From the NCBI GenBank assembly GCA_018263365.1, contig JAANXI010000034.1:1-14675 (forward strand): a stretch of 14,675 nucleotides of DNA, given 5' to 3'. The stretch's first letter is position 1, and each line of letters opens with the position of its first letter. Made by a program: the position numbers and the translations under genes. Shown one piece after another: positions 1-6,927 of the stretch. Source of the stretch: Fidelibacterota bacterium (GTDB taxonomy: Bacteria; Fidelibacterota; JAANXI01). The notes under the pieces are model-generated. The model had not been told where the DNA came from. It saw only the letters and a program-made list of their open reading frames with translations, and searched no databases.

Positions 1-206
1 GAGCGCGAAGGCTCCGTGAAATCCTCGACAGACCCTCCGGGTATGCCTTCGGTTTCCCAAAACCCTTTTCATCTCAACATCTTGGCACATCTCATCCACA
101 ACAATCGCTCAATTTAGGTATTAGGAACGTAAGCTCCTTCACTGACAGGAGAAGAAATTTTCTCGTAACTCATTTAGGCTGTTCTGGGCACGGATTGAGG
201 TTAGAT
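1..206. other. Intergenic stretch downstream of dut; no supported gene
   Basis: I find no start codon with convincing coding sequence here on either strand. On the minus strand a short frame beginning near 104 stays open to the window edge, but its composition (many Arg, His and Cys) does not look like a real protein. Positions 32-42 form a small perfect hairpin (ACCC, loop TCC, GGGT), and 130-147 holds CTCC and GGAG arms around a 10-nt loop. Either could belong to a repeat or a weak transcript end, but neither is followed by a T-run on the minus strand. The first 60 bases could be the edge of another dispersed repeat, which I cannot show from this window. Confidence 0.3.
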
Positions 207-647
207 TTACCGCCCAGTACTCCCAAACCCTCCGATGCCTCGTGTCGTATCGGACAGTTCTTCAACCAGTTCGTAATGAATCGGTGAGCCGTCCATAGCG
301 ACAAGCTGAAAGAGTCGCTGTCCTTCTTTCACGACATACGGTTCCTCTTTAATGTTGTCACAATACGCCATAATCTCGCCGCGATACCCGGCGTCGATGA
401 GACCGATAGCGTTACACATGCGAAGCGGCGTTTTGGAAATACTTGATCTTGAAATGAGCCAGTAGGGCTTGTTTTCAGCTGTCTCACAGGCGATGCCCAG
501 TTTGATTGGTTTCGTTTCGCCGGGCGCAAAAACTAATTTCTCCGGACAGTACAGATCGAGTCCGGCATCTCCGTCGTGAAAATGGCCGTGATCTTCGTAA
601 TATCTGCGAACCGTTTCGTTCAGTGGTTTGATTTTGAGGTGCATCAT
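207..647 (-). CDS. dut: dUTP diphosphatase (dUTPase), trimeric type
   Basis: Hydrolyses dUTP to dUMP and pyrophosphate in the cytoplasm, which keeps uracil out of DNA and supplies dUMP for thymidylate synthesis. All five motifs of the homotrimeric family are visible in order: motif 1 DAGLDLY (residues 27-33), motif 2 SRSSISK (66-72), motif 3 GLIDAGYRGE (82-91, with the catalytic Asp and the Tyr that packs on deoxyribose), motif 4 GQRLFQL (110-116) and the glycine-rich C-terminal arm RGIGGFGST (136-144). The length of 146 aa is normal. Two ATG codons are adjacent at 647 and 644, so the protein may be 145 aa. No clear Shine-Dalgarno sequence precedes them; the upstream DNA is AT-rich. It lies 262 nt downstream of the helicase gene in the same direction and probably has its own transcript. 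Confidence 0.96.
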   Translation of the reverse strand: MMHLKIKPLNETVRRYYEDHGHFHDGDAGLDLYCPEKLVFAPGETKPIKLGIACETAENKPYWLISRSSISKTPLRMCNAIGLIDAGYRGEIMAYCDNIKEEPYVVKEGQRLFQLVAMDGSPIHYELVEELSDTTRGIGGFGSTGR

Positions 648-909
648 CTTTTATTAAAATTTCTCATGATTTATCCCCGCCTTGAATGCCAGGGCTATTC
701 ACTAAATTAAATAAGATCAATTTTGCGCCAGCGATATCAGCCACTCTTCGACATGCTCAGAGTGACTGGTTTTATATTACAATTTGCGTTCTCTTTTTGT
801 CTTATCATATTTTTTTTACAGTTAATCTGCGGTTATCCGTTGTTTCATCTTCAACTGGAGCGTCTTCCGGCGCGTCAACTTCACCGGGAGGAGTCCCTTC
901 CGGGATGTG
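648..909. other. dut upstream region between mrfA-like gene and dut
   Basis: Read on the minus strand, the first part (909 to 808) continues the helicase reading frame for 34 coding-like codons after its TAG stop (see findings). The middle is AT-rich (about 770-835). The lower part, about 655-770, holds a degenerate copy of the repeat found at 3367 and 14443. Positions 674-690 can form a six-pair imperfect stem (GCCTTG with CCAGGGC), which might help end the helicase transcript, but no T-run follows on the minus strand. The AT-rich block could hold the dut promoter, though I cannot fix its boxes. Confidence 0.4.
655..770 (+). repeat. Degenerate third copy of the dispersed repeat (copy C)
   Basis: Positions 746-766 match the 21-bp arm of the REP-like core seen in copies A and B. 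The preceding bases, GCCACT or a close variant, are also shared. The flanking bases form a stem: minus-strand AGTCACTC pairs with GAGTGGCT around a 13-nt loop, with one G-U pair. At 655-677 the run TAAAAT...TCATGATTTATCC resembles the terminal palindrome of copy A (TAAAATTCATGAATTATTCC) with small changes. The part between these two matches is not clearly related, so this is either an old, decayed element or two separate fragments. Confidence 0.5.
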
Positions 910-3312
910 CTACCCCGTGATCCGCTCCAAAATCCCAATCGCCACCTCCTTGCTTCGCACGCCCACCTCTTTGGTCGGGCCGACACAGCTGGGGCAACCC
1001 TCTTCACACTTGCAATCTTTGATCACGTCCAGGGCCCGCTGCAGCAGGATGTCGTGCTCGTCAAATAGTTCGGGACTGAACCCGACGCCGCCTGGGTAAT
1101 TATCATATAAAAAGATCGTCGGCTGAAAGAGCTGCAAATCGGTGACGCTCATTTCGGTCTCACCTTCCGCGCCGTTCGGCGAGGAGTACACGCCCCGTTC
1201 AAATCCGGTACTCCGCACATACCATTCGGCGGATTTGTCGCCAATTGCGCGATCGATATCGGATATTTCGCACATCAGGCTCAGTGAAGCGACATAATGC
1301 AGCACATACGACATTCCCAAAATCCCATCGATAATATCCGCGCGCTGATACGATAGCTGTTCCAAAATTTGTTCCGGTATGGTGAACCAGTAAGCCGTGG
1401 TATGCATCTCCTGATCCGGTAGCTCGATCTTGCCGTAACCGACGTTTTCCGACGTATAGAATTTGATCTTTTTATATCCCACTGATTTGGTTACCACATG
1501 CACTTCGCCGTGCTCCACCTGGATTTCTCCGCTGAATTTGTCCTCAAATTCATCGAGGATGCGCACATTGGTATAATCGATGGCATCGGTAAAATAATCC
1601 GAATCGGTCTCACGAACGTACGCCTTCCGGTTCTCCCAGTCCAGCTCCTCCACCACAAACTGGTTGCCTTCGGCGAGATAGATGGCTTCGGGATAGATTG
1701 TTTGGGGGGCGCTATTGTAATCCACCTCCGCGAGAATCCGGTTGTCGTCGTCCCGGTTCACCACCACAAAATTTTCCTCGGCAATGCTTCGCAAACTGAC
1801 ATTCTGGGCGGGATAGGAATCTTCAGTCCAGTGCCACTGGTTCTCCATAAACCGGACCACGCCGTGCTCCTGCAGGAACTCCAGCATTGCTTTGACGTCA
1901 TCATAATCAATTGCGCCGAATCTTTCACCCTCCCTAAACGGGAGTTCAAAGGCAGCACATTTCATGTGACTGAGAAGAATGGTGATATTATTGGGATTAA
2001 TCAGCGCATTTTCCGGCGATTTTTCGAAGAAGTACTCCGGATGGGTGACGATGTATTGATCCAGCGGGTTGCTCCGGGCCACCAGAATCGTCACCGAATC
2101 CTTGCCTCGTCGGCCGGCGCGTCCCGCCTGCTGCCAGGTGCTGGCAATGGTGCCGGGATAGCCTGCGATAATGCAAATATCGAGGCTGCCAATGTCGATA
2201 CCAAGTTCCAGTGCATTGGTACTGACGACCCCGGTGATTTCGCCCTCGCGGATGCCTTTCTCGATCTTCCGGCGCAGGTTCGGCAAATACCCGCCCCGAT
2301 AACCGGCAATCTTTTCCGGCTCACCGAGTTTGCGGCCGAACTTATCTTTGAAATACTTGGTCAGCACCTCCACATTGAGGCGGCTCAGGGCGAAGATAAT
2401 AGTCTGGATGTCGTTCTCCAGATACGGTCGCGCCAGGTTCCGCGCCTGCTTGATGTAGCTGGCCCGGATGCCCAGTTCCTTGTTCACCACCGGCGGATTA
2501 TAAAAATAAAACGTTCGGTTGGAGTGCGGTGCGCCGTTGTTATCGATGAGGCGAAACTCATTTTCGACCATTCGCTCTGCCAGCGGTTGAGGATTTGCAA
2601 TTGTAGCCGAGCAGCACACAAATTTCGGATTCGCTCCGTAATGGCTGCAGACCCGCTTTAACCGACGAATGACATTTGCCAGATGACTCCCGAACACACC
2701 ACGATAATAGTGCAATTCATCAATGACAATATATTCCAGGTTCTGAAACAGTTTTATCCACTTGGTATGGTGTGGTAAAATCCCGGTGTGCAGCATGTCG
2801 GGATTGGTGATGACCACATGCCCCTGGGAGCGAATGGCCTTCCGGGCGGACTGTGGCGTATCGCCATCATACGTGAAAGTTTTGATCTCCAGATTCGGGT
2901 TGTCCGGTTCCTCCGCTTCCAGCGCAGTAATCATCTTGTGAAGTTCATGCATCTGATCCTGAGAGAGCGCCTTCGTCGGAAACAGGTAGAGCGCCCGGGC
3001 AGACGGATTTTCCAGCATCGTCTGCATCACAGGCAGATTGTAGCAAAGCGTTTTCCCCGAAGCGGTGGGCGTTACTACGATTACATTCTCATCGTTGGAG
3101 AGGGCGTCGTATGCTCCCCGCTGGTGGCTGTAGAGTTGCTCAATTCCCCGTTGTTTCAACACAGAAACCAAGCGGCCGTCCACATTGCCGGGAAAACCCG
3201 CATATTGGGCTTTTTTCTGCGGATATTCTTTCTTGGCGGTCACATTAAACCGAAACGGCTTACTGCCTTCGAACCTGTTCAGAATTTCGGGGATGGTGAG
3301 CGTCTGTTCCAT
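910..3312 (-). CDS. mrfA: MrfA/YprA-type DEAH-box helicase with C-terminal zinc-binding domain
   Basis: A superfamily 2 helicase of the group that includes Bacillus MrfA, a mitomycin-damage repair factor with 3'-to-5' activity. Visible motifs are the Q-motif region LYSHQ (60-64), Walker A TPTASGKT (81-88), Ia FPTKAL (111-116), TNPDMLH (169-175), Walker B DELH (198-201), SATIAN (235-240), and motifs V/VI around GIDIG and QQAGRAGRRGKD. The C-terminal half matches the DUF1998-type region and ends with four cysteines spaced CxCx3Cx2C (767, 769, 773, 776), as in the MrfA zinc site. The length of 800 aa is close to the family norm. ATG at 3312 follows CTGGAATCT, with a TATAAT box further upstream. 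The gene ends in TAG, after which the frame stays open for 34 acidic, proline-rich codons. An ATP-dependent DNA repair role is inferred from the family; the gene stands apart from the dnaE operon. Confidence 0.9.
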   Translation of the reverse strand: MEQTLTIPEILNRFEGSKPFRFNVTAKKEYPQKKAQYAGFPGNVDGRLVSVLKQRGIEQLYSHQRGAYDALSNDENVIVVTPTASGKTLCYNLPVMQTMLENPSARALYLFPTKALSQDQMHELHKMITALEAEEPDNPNLEIKTFTYDGDTPQSARKAIRSQGHVVITNPDMLHTGILPHHTKWIKLFQNLEYIVIDELHYYRGVFGSHLANVIRRLKRVCSHYGANPKFVCCSATIANPQPLAERMVENEFRLIDNNGAPHSNRTFYFYNPPVVNKELGIRASYIKQARNLARPYLENDIQTIIFALSRLNVEVLTKYFKDKFGRKLGEPEKIAGYRGGYLPNLRRKIEKGIREGEITGVVSTNALELGIDIGSLDICIIAGYPGTIASTWQQAGRAGRRGKDSVTILVARSNPLDQYIVTHPEYFFEKSPENALINPNNITILLSHMKCAAFELPFREGERFGAIDYDDVKAMLEFLQEHGVVRFMENQWHWTEDSYPAQNVSLRSIAEENFVVVNRDDDNRILAEVDYNSAPQTIYPEAIYLAEGNQFVVEELDWENRKAYVRETDSDYFTDAIDYTNVRILDEFEDKFSGEIQVEHGEVHVVTKSVGYKKIKFYTSENVGYGKIELPDQEMHTTAYWFTIPEQILEQLSYQRADIIDGILGMSYVLHYVASLSLMCEISDIDRAIGDKSAEWYVRSTGFERGVYSSPNGAEGETEMSVTDLQLFQPTIFLYDNYPGGVGFSPELFDEHDILLQRALDVIKDCKCEEGCPSCVGPTKEVGVRSKEVAIGILERITG

Positions 3313-3330
3313 AGATTCCAGTAGTTAAGG

Positions 3331-3336
3331 ATTATA
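3331..3336 (-). promoter_or_regulatory. Candidate -10 box for the mrfA-like gene
   Basis: The minus strand reads TATAAT exactly, 18 nt upstream of the ATG at 3312. A start point about 6-7 nt downstream would leave a leader of roughly 12 nt. No good TTGACA-like -35 is found at 17-18 nt spacing, so this is a partial promoter call based on the -10 alone. It sits between repeat copy A and the gene. Confidence 0.45.
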
Positions 3337-3366
3337 AGTTCCTATCCTGAGCAGTTTTGCTGGCCG

Positions 3367-3602
3367 GGATAATTCATGAATTTCCTTTGTAAGAAGCACT
3401 GGCATACTTTCTAGGGTGTCACTGATAGAAAGAAGCCACTCTTCAACGGGCTCAGGCCTGCTCCGATATATCGCAGAGTGACACACCGAGGCGTCATCCT
3501 GAGCCTGTCGAGGGGTCAACGCCGGACCAGCGCTCAACCACTCGCATAGAAGCATTTCGACGAATTTTACGGTTCTGGTTGGTAAAATTCATGAATTATT
3601 CC
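3367..3602 (+). repeat. Palindrome-ended dispersed repeat, copy A (MITE- or REP-like)
   Basis: About 236 bp with inverted ends. The left end reads GGATAATTCATGAATT (3367-3382) and the right end, read inward, GGAATAATTCATGAATT. Each end contains the perfect 12-bp palindrome AATTCATGAATT (3371-3382 and 3586-3597). Positions 3369-3425 are identical over 57 bp to the reverse complement of 14604-14660 in copy B. The core carries two facing arms of a 21-bp REP-like motif (3441-3455 with 3477-3482, and 3493-3513). The left arm is split by 21 extra bases at 3456-3476. The right end stops two bases before the HAD gene stop codon. A 76-codon frame across it on the minus strand is not a gene. It has no transposase, so any mobility would need help in trans. 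Confidence 0.8.
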
Positions 3603-3604
3603 AG

Positions 3605-4213
3605 CTAGAGGAAATTCTTCAGCAATTCGCGGACCTGTTCGGCCGTTTGGTAAATTTCCGCGCGCAACCCGACCTCTCTGGCCGCAGTGATATTTTCTGA
3701 TTTATCGTCAATAAACAGCGTGCTTTCCGGATCAAGCTGATACTCGCTCTGTGCGTATTTGAAGATTTCCGGGTTGGGTTTTCGCAATCCCACCTGATAT
3801 GACAGGAGAGCATCATCCGCCCAGCTGATAAGCCCGAACTGTTCCTCAATATACGGGATATCAATCGCATTTGTGTTGGAGAGAATAATAACCCGTATCT
3901 CCGGCCGGAAGGCGTCGATTACCTGGATTGTCTCCTCCATCCGGGAGAAACTGGCGCCGTAAATGGTGCGGACTTCATGTAGTTCGATGGGCTCCCGTAA
4001 TTCGAGGTCTGCGGACATCTGCCTGAGAAAATCCGGAGGATCAATGGCCCCGACTTCCAACTTTCGGTGTAACGGATGCGCATCCTCGAAATACGGAGAT
4101 AATTTGGTTCTGGAGACCTGGAGTTGCTGCTCTAATATTTCAAGCGCCCGGTTACGGTCGACGCTTACAAGGACATTGCCGAGATCGGTAAGAAGAACCG
4201 GTCTGTTCACCAC
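3605..4213 (-). CDS. HAD-superfamily phosphatase, YihX/epoxide-hydrolase-N-like (HAD-IA)
   Basis: A cytoplasmic phosphohydrolase using an aspartyl-phosphate intermediate; the substrate is not predictable. Motif I is TDLGNVLV with nucleophile Asp10. The usual second Asp is replaced in the DLGN pattern, as in E. coli YihX (a glucose-1-phosphate phosphatase). Motif II is ILSNTN (Ser112), motif III is GLRKPNP (Lys145), and motif IV is LFIDDKSEN (Asp169-Asp170). At 202 aa with a helical cap between motifs I and II it is a typical family member. The start is GTG at 4213, nine bases after the previous gene's stop and in the same reading frame. The nearest AGGA is 13 nt away, so translation probably depends on termination-reinitiation. 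It is the last gene of the operon; repeat copy A begins right after the TAG stop. Confidence 0.88.
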   Translation of the reverse strand: MVNRPVLLTDLGNVLVSVDRNRALEILEQQLQVSRTKLSPYFEDAHPLHRKLEVGAIDPPDFLRQMSADLELREPIELHEVRTIYGASFSRMEETIQVIDAFRPEIRVIILSNTNAIDIPYIEEQFGLISWADDALLSYQVGLRKPNPEIFKYAQSEYQLDPESTLFIDDKSENITAAREVGLRAEIYQTAEQVRELLKNFL

Positions 4214-4222
4214 GATGCGGGG

Positions 4223-4753
4223 CTATTCCTGATCTACTCTGCGCTTATCGACCTCTGGGAGAATACCCAGGGAAAACGAGTGTAGCAGTTTCGAAACGGT
4301 ATCTTTGGGAGAACGCTGGAATTCCTCCGCTTTGTCGTACCCGTGCACAATGAAATAGATATTTTTATCGAAAAAATTGGTGACCCGCTGCCAGAATTCA
4401 CTGACCTGATACCATTCGAGGCTGGACGTCACCACGCCCTCCTCCATAACAAAATCCCACAGGTTTCTGCGGGCCAGAATAATGGCAAACACTAATTCGT
4501 TCAATGGCACATCTTCTTTCCGGCGCTGGGCCCCGATTTTCATCAGAAAGCGGGCCGTTTTTTCTGCATCGTATTCATCGTTCATATATTTGCCGAGATG
4601 GCTATAGACCTCCCGAATATTTTCTGCAAGTTCAACGTCATCTTTCTCATGATACGCCGGTGTTGCCGGATGCTGCTTCAGATTTTTCAGCCACTGTTTT
4701 TCCAGTCGATCCGCCTGGCGTTCAACCAGCCGGACGAGTCTGTCCGATAACAT
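4223..4753 (-). CDS. RsbRD N-terminal-domain-like helical protein
   Basis: A 176-aa soluble, charged, apparently all-helical protein with no signal peptide or membrane segment. The pattern of an N-terminal helix rich in Leu, Arg and Glu, then EYDAEKTARFLMKIGAQRR and VPLNELVFAIILARRNLWDFV, resembles the RsbT co-antagonist RsbRD N-terminal domain, a sensory module usually joined to STAS or kinase domains. Here it stands alone with no output domain. That assignment is from pattern memory and is moderate. It has a strong Shine-Dalgarno sequence (AAGGAGG) five to six bases before the ATG at 4753, the best in the window. The 78-nt gap upstream is the largest in the cluster, so it could have its own promoter. 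It ends in TAG, and the HAD gene continues in the same frame after three more codons. A sensor or partner role for the HAD protein is possible but unproven. Confidence 0.62.
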   Translation of the reverse strand: MLSDRLVRLVERQADRLEKQWLKNLKQHPATPAYHEKDDVELAENIREVYSHLGKYMNDEYDAEKTARFLMKIGAQRRKEDVPLNELVFAIILARRNLWDFVMEEGVVTSSLEWYQVSEFWQRVTNFFDKNIYFIVHGYDKAEEFQRSPKDTVSKLLHSFSLGILPEVDKRRVDQE

Positions 4754-4831
4754 AATTCCTCCTTGTCCACAGTATTACCTGCGCATAACCGGCAATTGGT
4801 TAGCGTCCCTATAAGTAAATGTAATGTACCG

Positions 4832-5719
4832 TCAGCCATTGTTCAATACTCTTCGAATCCATACCATAATTACCCGCACCGGAATACTCCCATAGAGGAG
4901 CAGGCCAATCAACAAATTCAGCAGTTGATGATGGATTCGATTGTAATGTTTTTCGAAGAACCGGAAGAACCCCACATGCGAAAACACCACCATGAGCGCC
5001 TTATAACTGTTAACGCTTGCGCCCTTGATATGTGTGACCTTCGCCTCCGGGAAAAAGACGATACGGAATCCAGCCTGTTTCACGCGGAAGCACCAATCCA
5101 CATCGTTGAAAAACATGGGGAAATCCTCGTCGAAATATCCCACCGATTCCAGCACCATCCGGGAGGTAAAAAGGGCTGCGCCCTGAGGCTGATCGACTTC
5201 TCTGGTTTCCCGATGATCGAAATCGCCCATCTTCCAGCCGTTAAACAGCGCACTGTTGGAGGCCACTTTATTGATGCCAAAGATGTTAAACACCACATCC
5301 CGATGCCGTGGAAAACGTCTGCAGGAGGGCTGAATCGTCCTGTCCGTGTTCAAAAGCTGCGGGGCAACTACGCCAACTTGTTCTTCGGTTTGGTAAAACT
5401 CCGTTAATTTTTCCAGCGTTCCGGGGGCGACTTTGGTATCCGGATTCAAAATAAATACATATTCGCCGGTCGCCTCGTGTAGTCCCTGACTCAGCGCCGG
5501 GGCGAAATATCGATTTGATTCATTGGCGATAATCCGGAGATTGGCGGTATTACTTCGAAAAGCCCGGACTTCTTCAAGAGTATCATCGGCGGAATTATTA
5601 TCGACGATAATGATTTCTTTGGAAAACGAATCTGAGTAACTACTTATAGATTGCAGGCAATCGCCAATGTATTCCTGGCTGTTATACGTAACAATAACAA
5701 TGGAAAGGGTGAGCTGCAT
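4832..5719 (-). CDS. Family 2 glycosyltransferase (rhamnosyltransferase-like, WbbL type)
   Basis: Transfers a sugar from a nucleotide-sugar donor, probably onto a lipid-linked glycan at the inner face of the membrane; donor and acceptor are not predictable. GT-A features are clear: LSIVIVTYNSQEYI at the N-terminus (5-18), the nucleotide-binding VDNNSADDT (39-47), NPDTKVAPGTLEKL at the DxD position (92-105), QGAALFTSR (179-187) and FNDVDWCFR with the likely catalytic acid (204-212). A hydrophobic stretch at about 266-287 near the C-terminus may anchor the protein. The length of 295 aa is normal. ATG at 5719 directly abuts the TAA of the upstream TPR gene (TAAATG), with CGGGAG just before it, so the two are almost certainly co-translated. 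It is the only sugar-transfer gene here, which is odd for an enzyme normally found in polysaccharide clusters. Confidence 0.9.
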   Translation of the reverse strand: MQLTLSIVIVTYNSQEYIGDCLQSISSYSDSFSKEIIIVDNNSADDTLEEVRAFRSNTANLRIIANESNRYFAPALSQGLHEATGEYVFILNPDTKVAPGTLEKLTEFYQTEEQVGVVAPQLLNTDRTIQPSCRRFPRHRDVVFNIFGINKVASNSALFNGWKMGDFDHRETREVDQPQGAALFTSRMVLESVGYFDEDFPMFFNDVDWCFRVKQAGFRIVFFPEAKVTHIKGASVNSYKALMVVFSHVGFFRFFEKHYNRIHHQLLNLLIGLLLYGSIPVRVIMVWIRRVLNNG

Positions 5720-6916
5720 TTACTCCCGGGTGCGATCCGATTCCCGCTTCGCCTCGATTAGTTCTTTGAGTTCGGCCTGTTCGGTTTCAATATGTTCCAG
5801 CTCGTCGGATTTATTCCGCATCAGCTCCAGCACCTGATACGCTTGCTCGTACAGCCCCTGATTTTTCAGGACCTCTGCGAAGGTGAAGGTGGCCATACGC
5901 TCGGTAATCTTAATACTGTCCTGTTCGGGCATAAACCCGGTGGAATCGATTGCAGGCGCTTCCCGGACTGGTTCCTCAGTTTCGGATGGAATTTCCGATG
6001 TTTCAGACTCCTCAACATCAACCTCTTCCTGTACCTCCTCGATCTCATCCGCTATTTCATCGTACAACGAATCAGGGGCCTCCCCTTCAACCTGTTCTTC
6101 GCGGGATTTAGCTCGCTTCTCCCGGAGTTCATCCCGGATCGCATTAATGGTTTCACGGGAGACTTCTGCTGTATCAAAATCCTCGCCCAGACGGGATCGG
6201 AGTACCTCCATGACACTTTCAATCTCTTCCGGTTCAACGTCAAAGATATCGAAATCCAGGCCTTCATCTTCTTCGGAGTACTGGAGGACATCGGCGGCCG
6301 TATCAATCTGCTTCGTCTCGTCCCCTTCCGGCTTTTCAACGGTCAGTTCCTCCCCTTCTTCCAGAACCTCTGCTTCAAATTCCGGCGGCGTAAAATCCGC
6401 GCCATGTTCCGCTTCTTCCTCTTCTGTCTCCTCAGAAATATCTTCGGGTTCTGAGATTTCCTCCTCTTCCGGTTCTTCTTGCGGTGCTTCAACGATCTCC
6501 GGCTCAGGCTCCGCCTCTTCCCTGGCGGAAAGTTCCTCCAGCCTGGAACCAGCTAACGTATGTTCGCTGTCGACTGCCAGAATGAGCCGGGCCGCAGTGC
6601 GGACCTCTTCATCTGCCAATTCAATATCGTCCAATTCGAGCAGATTTACTGCCGCATTCAGCGCCATGTGATCATTGGACATGGTTCTCATCCAGCAGGT
6701 TTTGGCAAACTCCGGCTCTCCACGTTCCCGTGAAATTTTTCCGAAGACGAACCATCCCGTGGCAAATTCCGGATATTGCTCAAGGCCGTCACTACAAACC
6801 TGATACGCTCCCGCCGTATCCCCACCGCGCAAGAGCAGGTCGGCGTAATAGGCAAATATGGGCGAATCCGGGTTGGATTCGAAATGCTGTTTCACAAATT
6901 TCAATGAAAGTGCCAT
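5720..6916 (-). CDS. Acidic TPR-like protein, function unknown
   Basis: A 398-aa protein with no signal peptide or membrane segment. Residues 1-130 look like three to four degenerate tetratricopeptide repeats (for example SPIFAYYADLLLRGGDTAGAYQV, then FATGWFVFGKISRERGEPEFA). Residues 131-320 are extremely Glu-rich, probably disordered, and interrupted by a short helical patch at 228-270 (VMEVLRSRL and INAIRDELREKRAKS). The C-terminal 340-366 is one more TPR-like hairpin, TFTFAEVLKNQGLYEQAYQVL, followed by a charged helix. It reads as a scaffold binding partners at both ends. AGGTGAT precedes the ATG at 6916. It lies 11 nt after the carboxyltransferase gene and abuts the glycosyltransferase gene, suggesting a shared function with the latter. 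I do not recognise a named family for the full architecture. The long antisense frames here are by-products of the Glu-rich codons. Confidence 0.85.
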   Translation of the reverse strand: MALSLKFVKQHFESNPDSPIFAYYADLLLRGGDTAGAYQVCSDGLEQYPEFATGWFVFGKISRERGEPEFAKTCWMRTMSNDHMALNAAVNLLELDDIELADEEVRTAARLILAVDSEHTLAGSRLEELSAREEAEPEPEIVEAPQEEPEEEEISEPEDISEETEEEEAEHGADFTPPEFEAEVLEEGEELTVEKPEGDETKQIDTAADVLQYSEEDEGLDFDIFDVEPEEIESVMEVLRSRLGEDFDTAEVSRETINAIRDELREKRAKSREEQVEGEAPDSLYDEIADEIEEVQEEVDVEESETSEIPSETEEPVREAPAIDSTGFMPEQDSIKITERMATFTFAEVLKNQGLYEQAYQVLELMRNKSDELEHIETEQAELKELIEAKRESDRTRE

Positions 6917-6927
6917 TATATCACCTG

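Noticed and set aside
746..766. Rho-independent terminator for the helicase gene
   Set aside because: The minus-strand stem of eight pairs has a 13-nt loop and is not followed by a U-run, so it is better explained as a repeat fragment.
1498..2661. 387-codon plus-strand frame opposite the helicase gene
   Set aside because: Antisense shadow of a clear helicase with all motifs intact; its product has the His/Ile-rich look of reversed codons and no recognisable domain.
3325..3555. 76-codon minus-strand frame between the HAD gene and the helicase
   Set aside because: It lies almost wholly within repeat copy A, has no ribosome site, and its predicted peptide just translates the repeat arms. Copy B does not preserve the frame because of the 21-nt difference.
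910..4225. Genome-wide recoding of TAG as a sense codon
   Set aside because: Although two of three TAG stops are followed in frame by coding-like sequence, the long genes here, including the 1147-codon dnaE, have no internal TAG, and readthrough of the HAD TAG meets TAA after two codons.
5883..6671. 262-codon plus-strand frame, very serine-rich
   Set aside because: It is the complement of GAA/GAG-rich codons of the acidic TPR protein (TTC/CTC/TCT read as Ser-rich), with no ribosome site.
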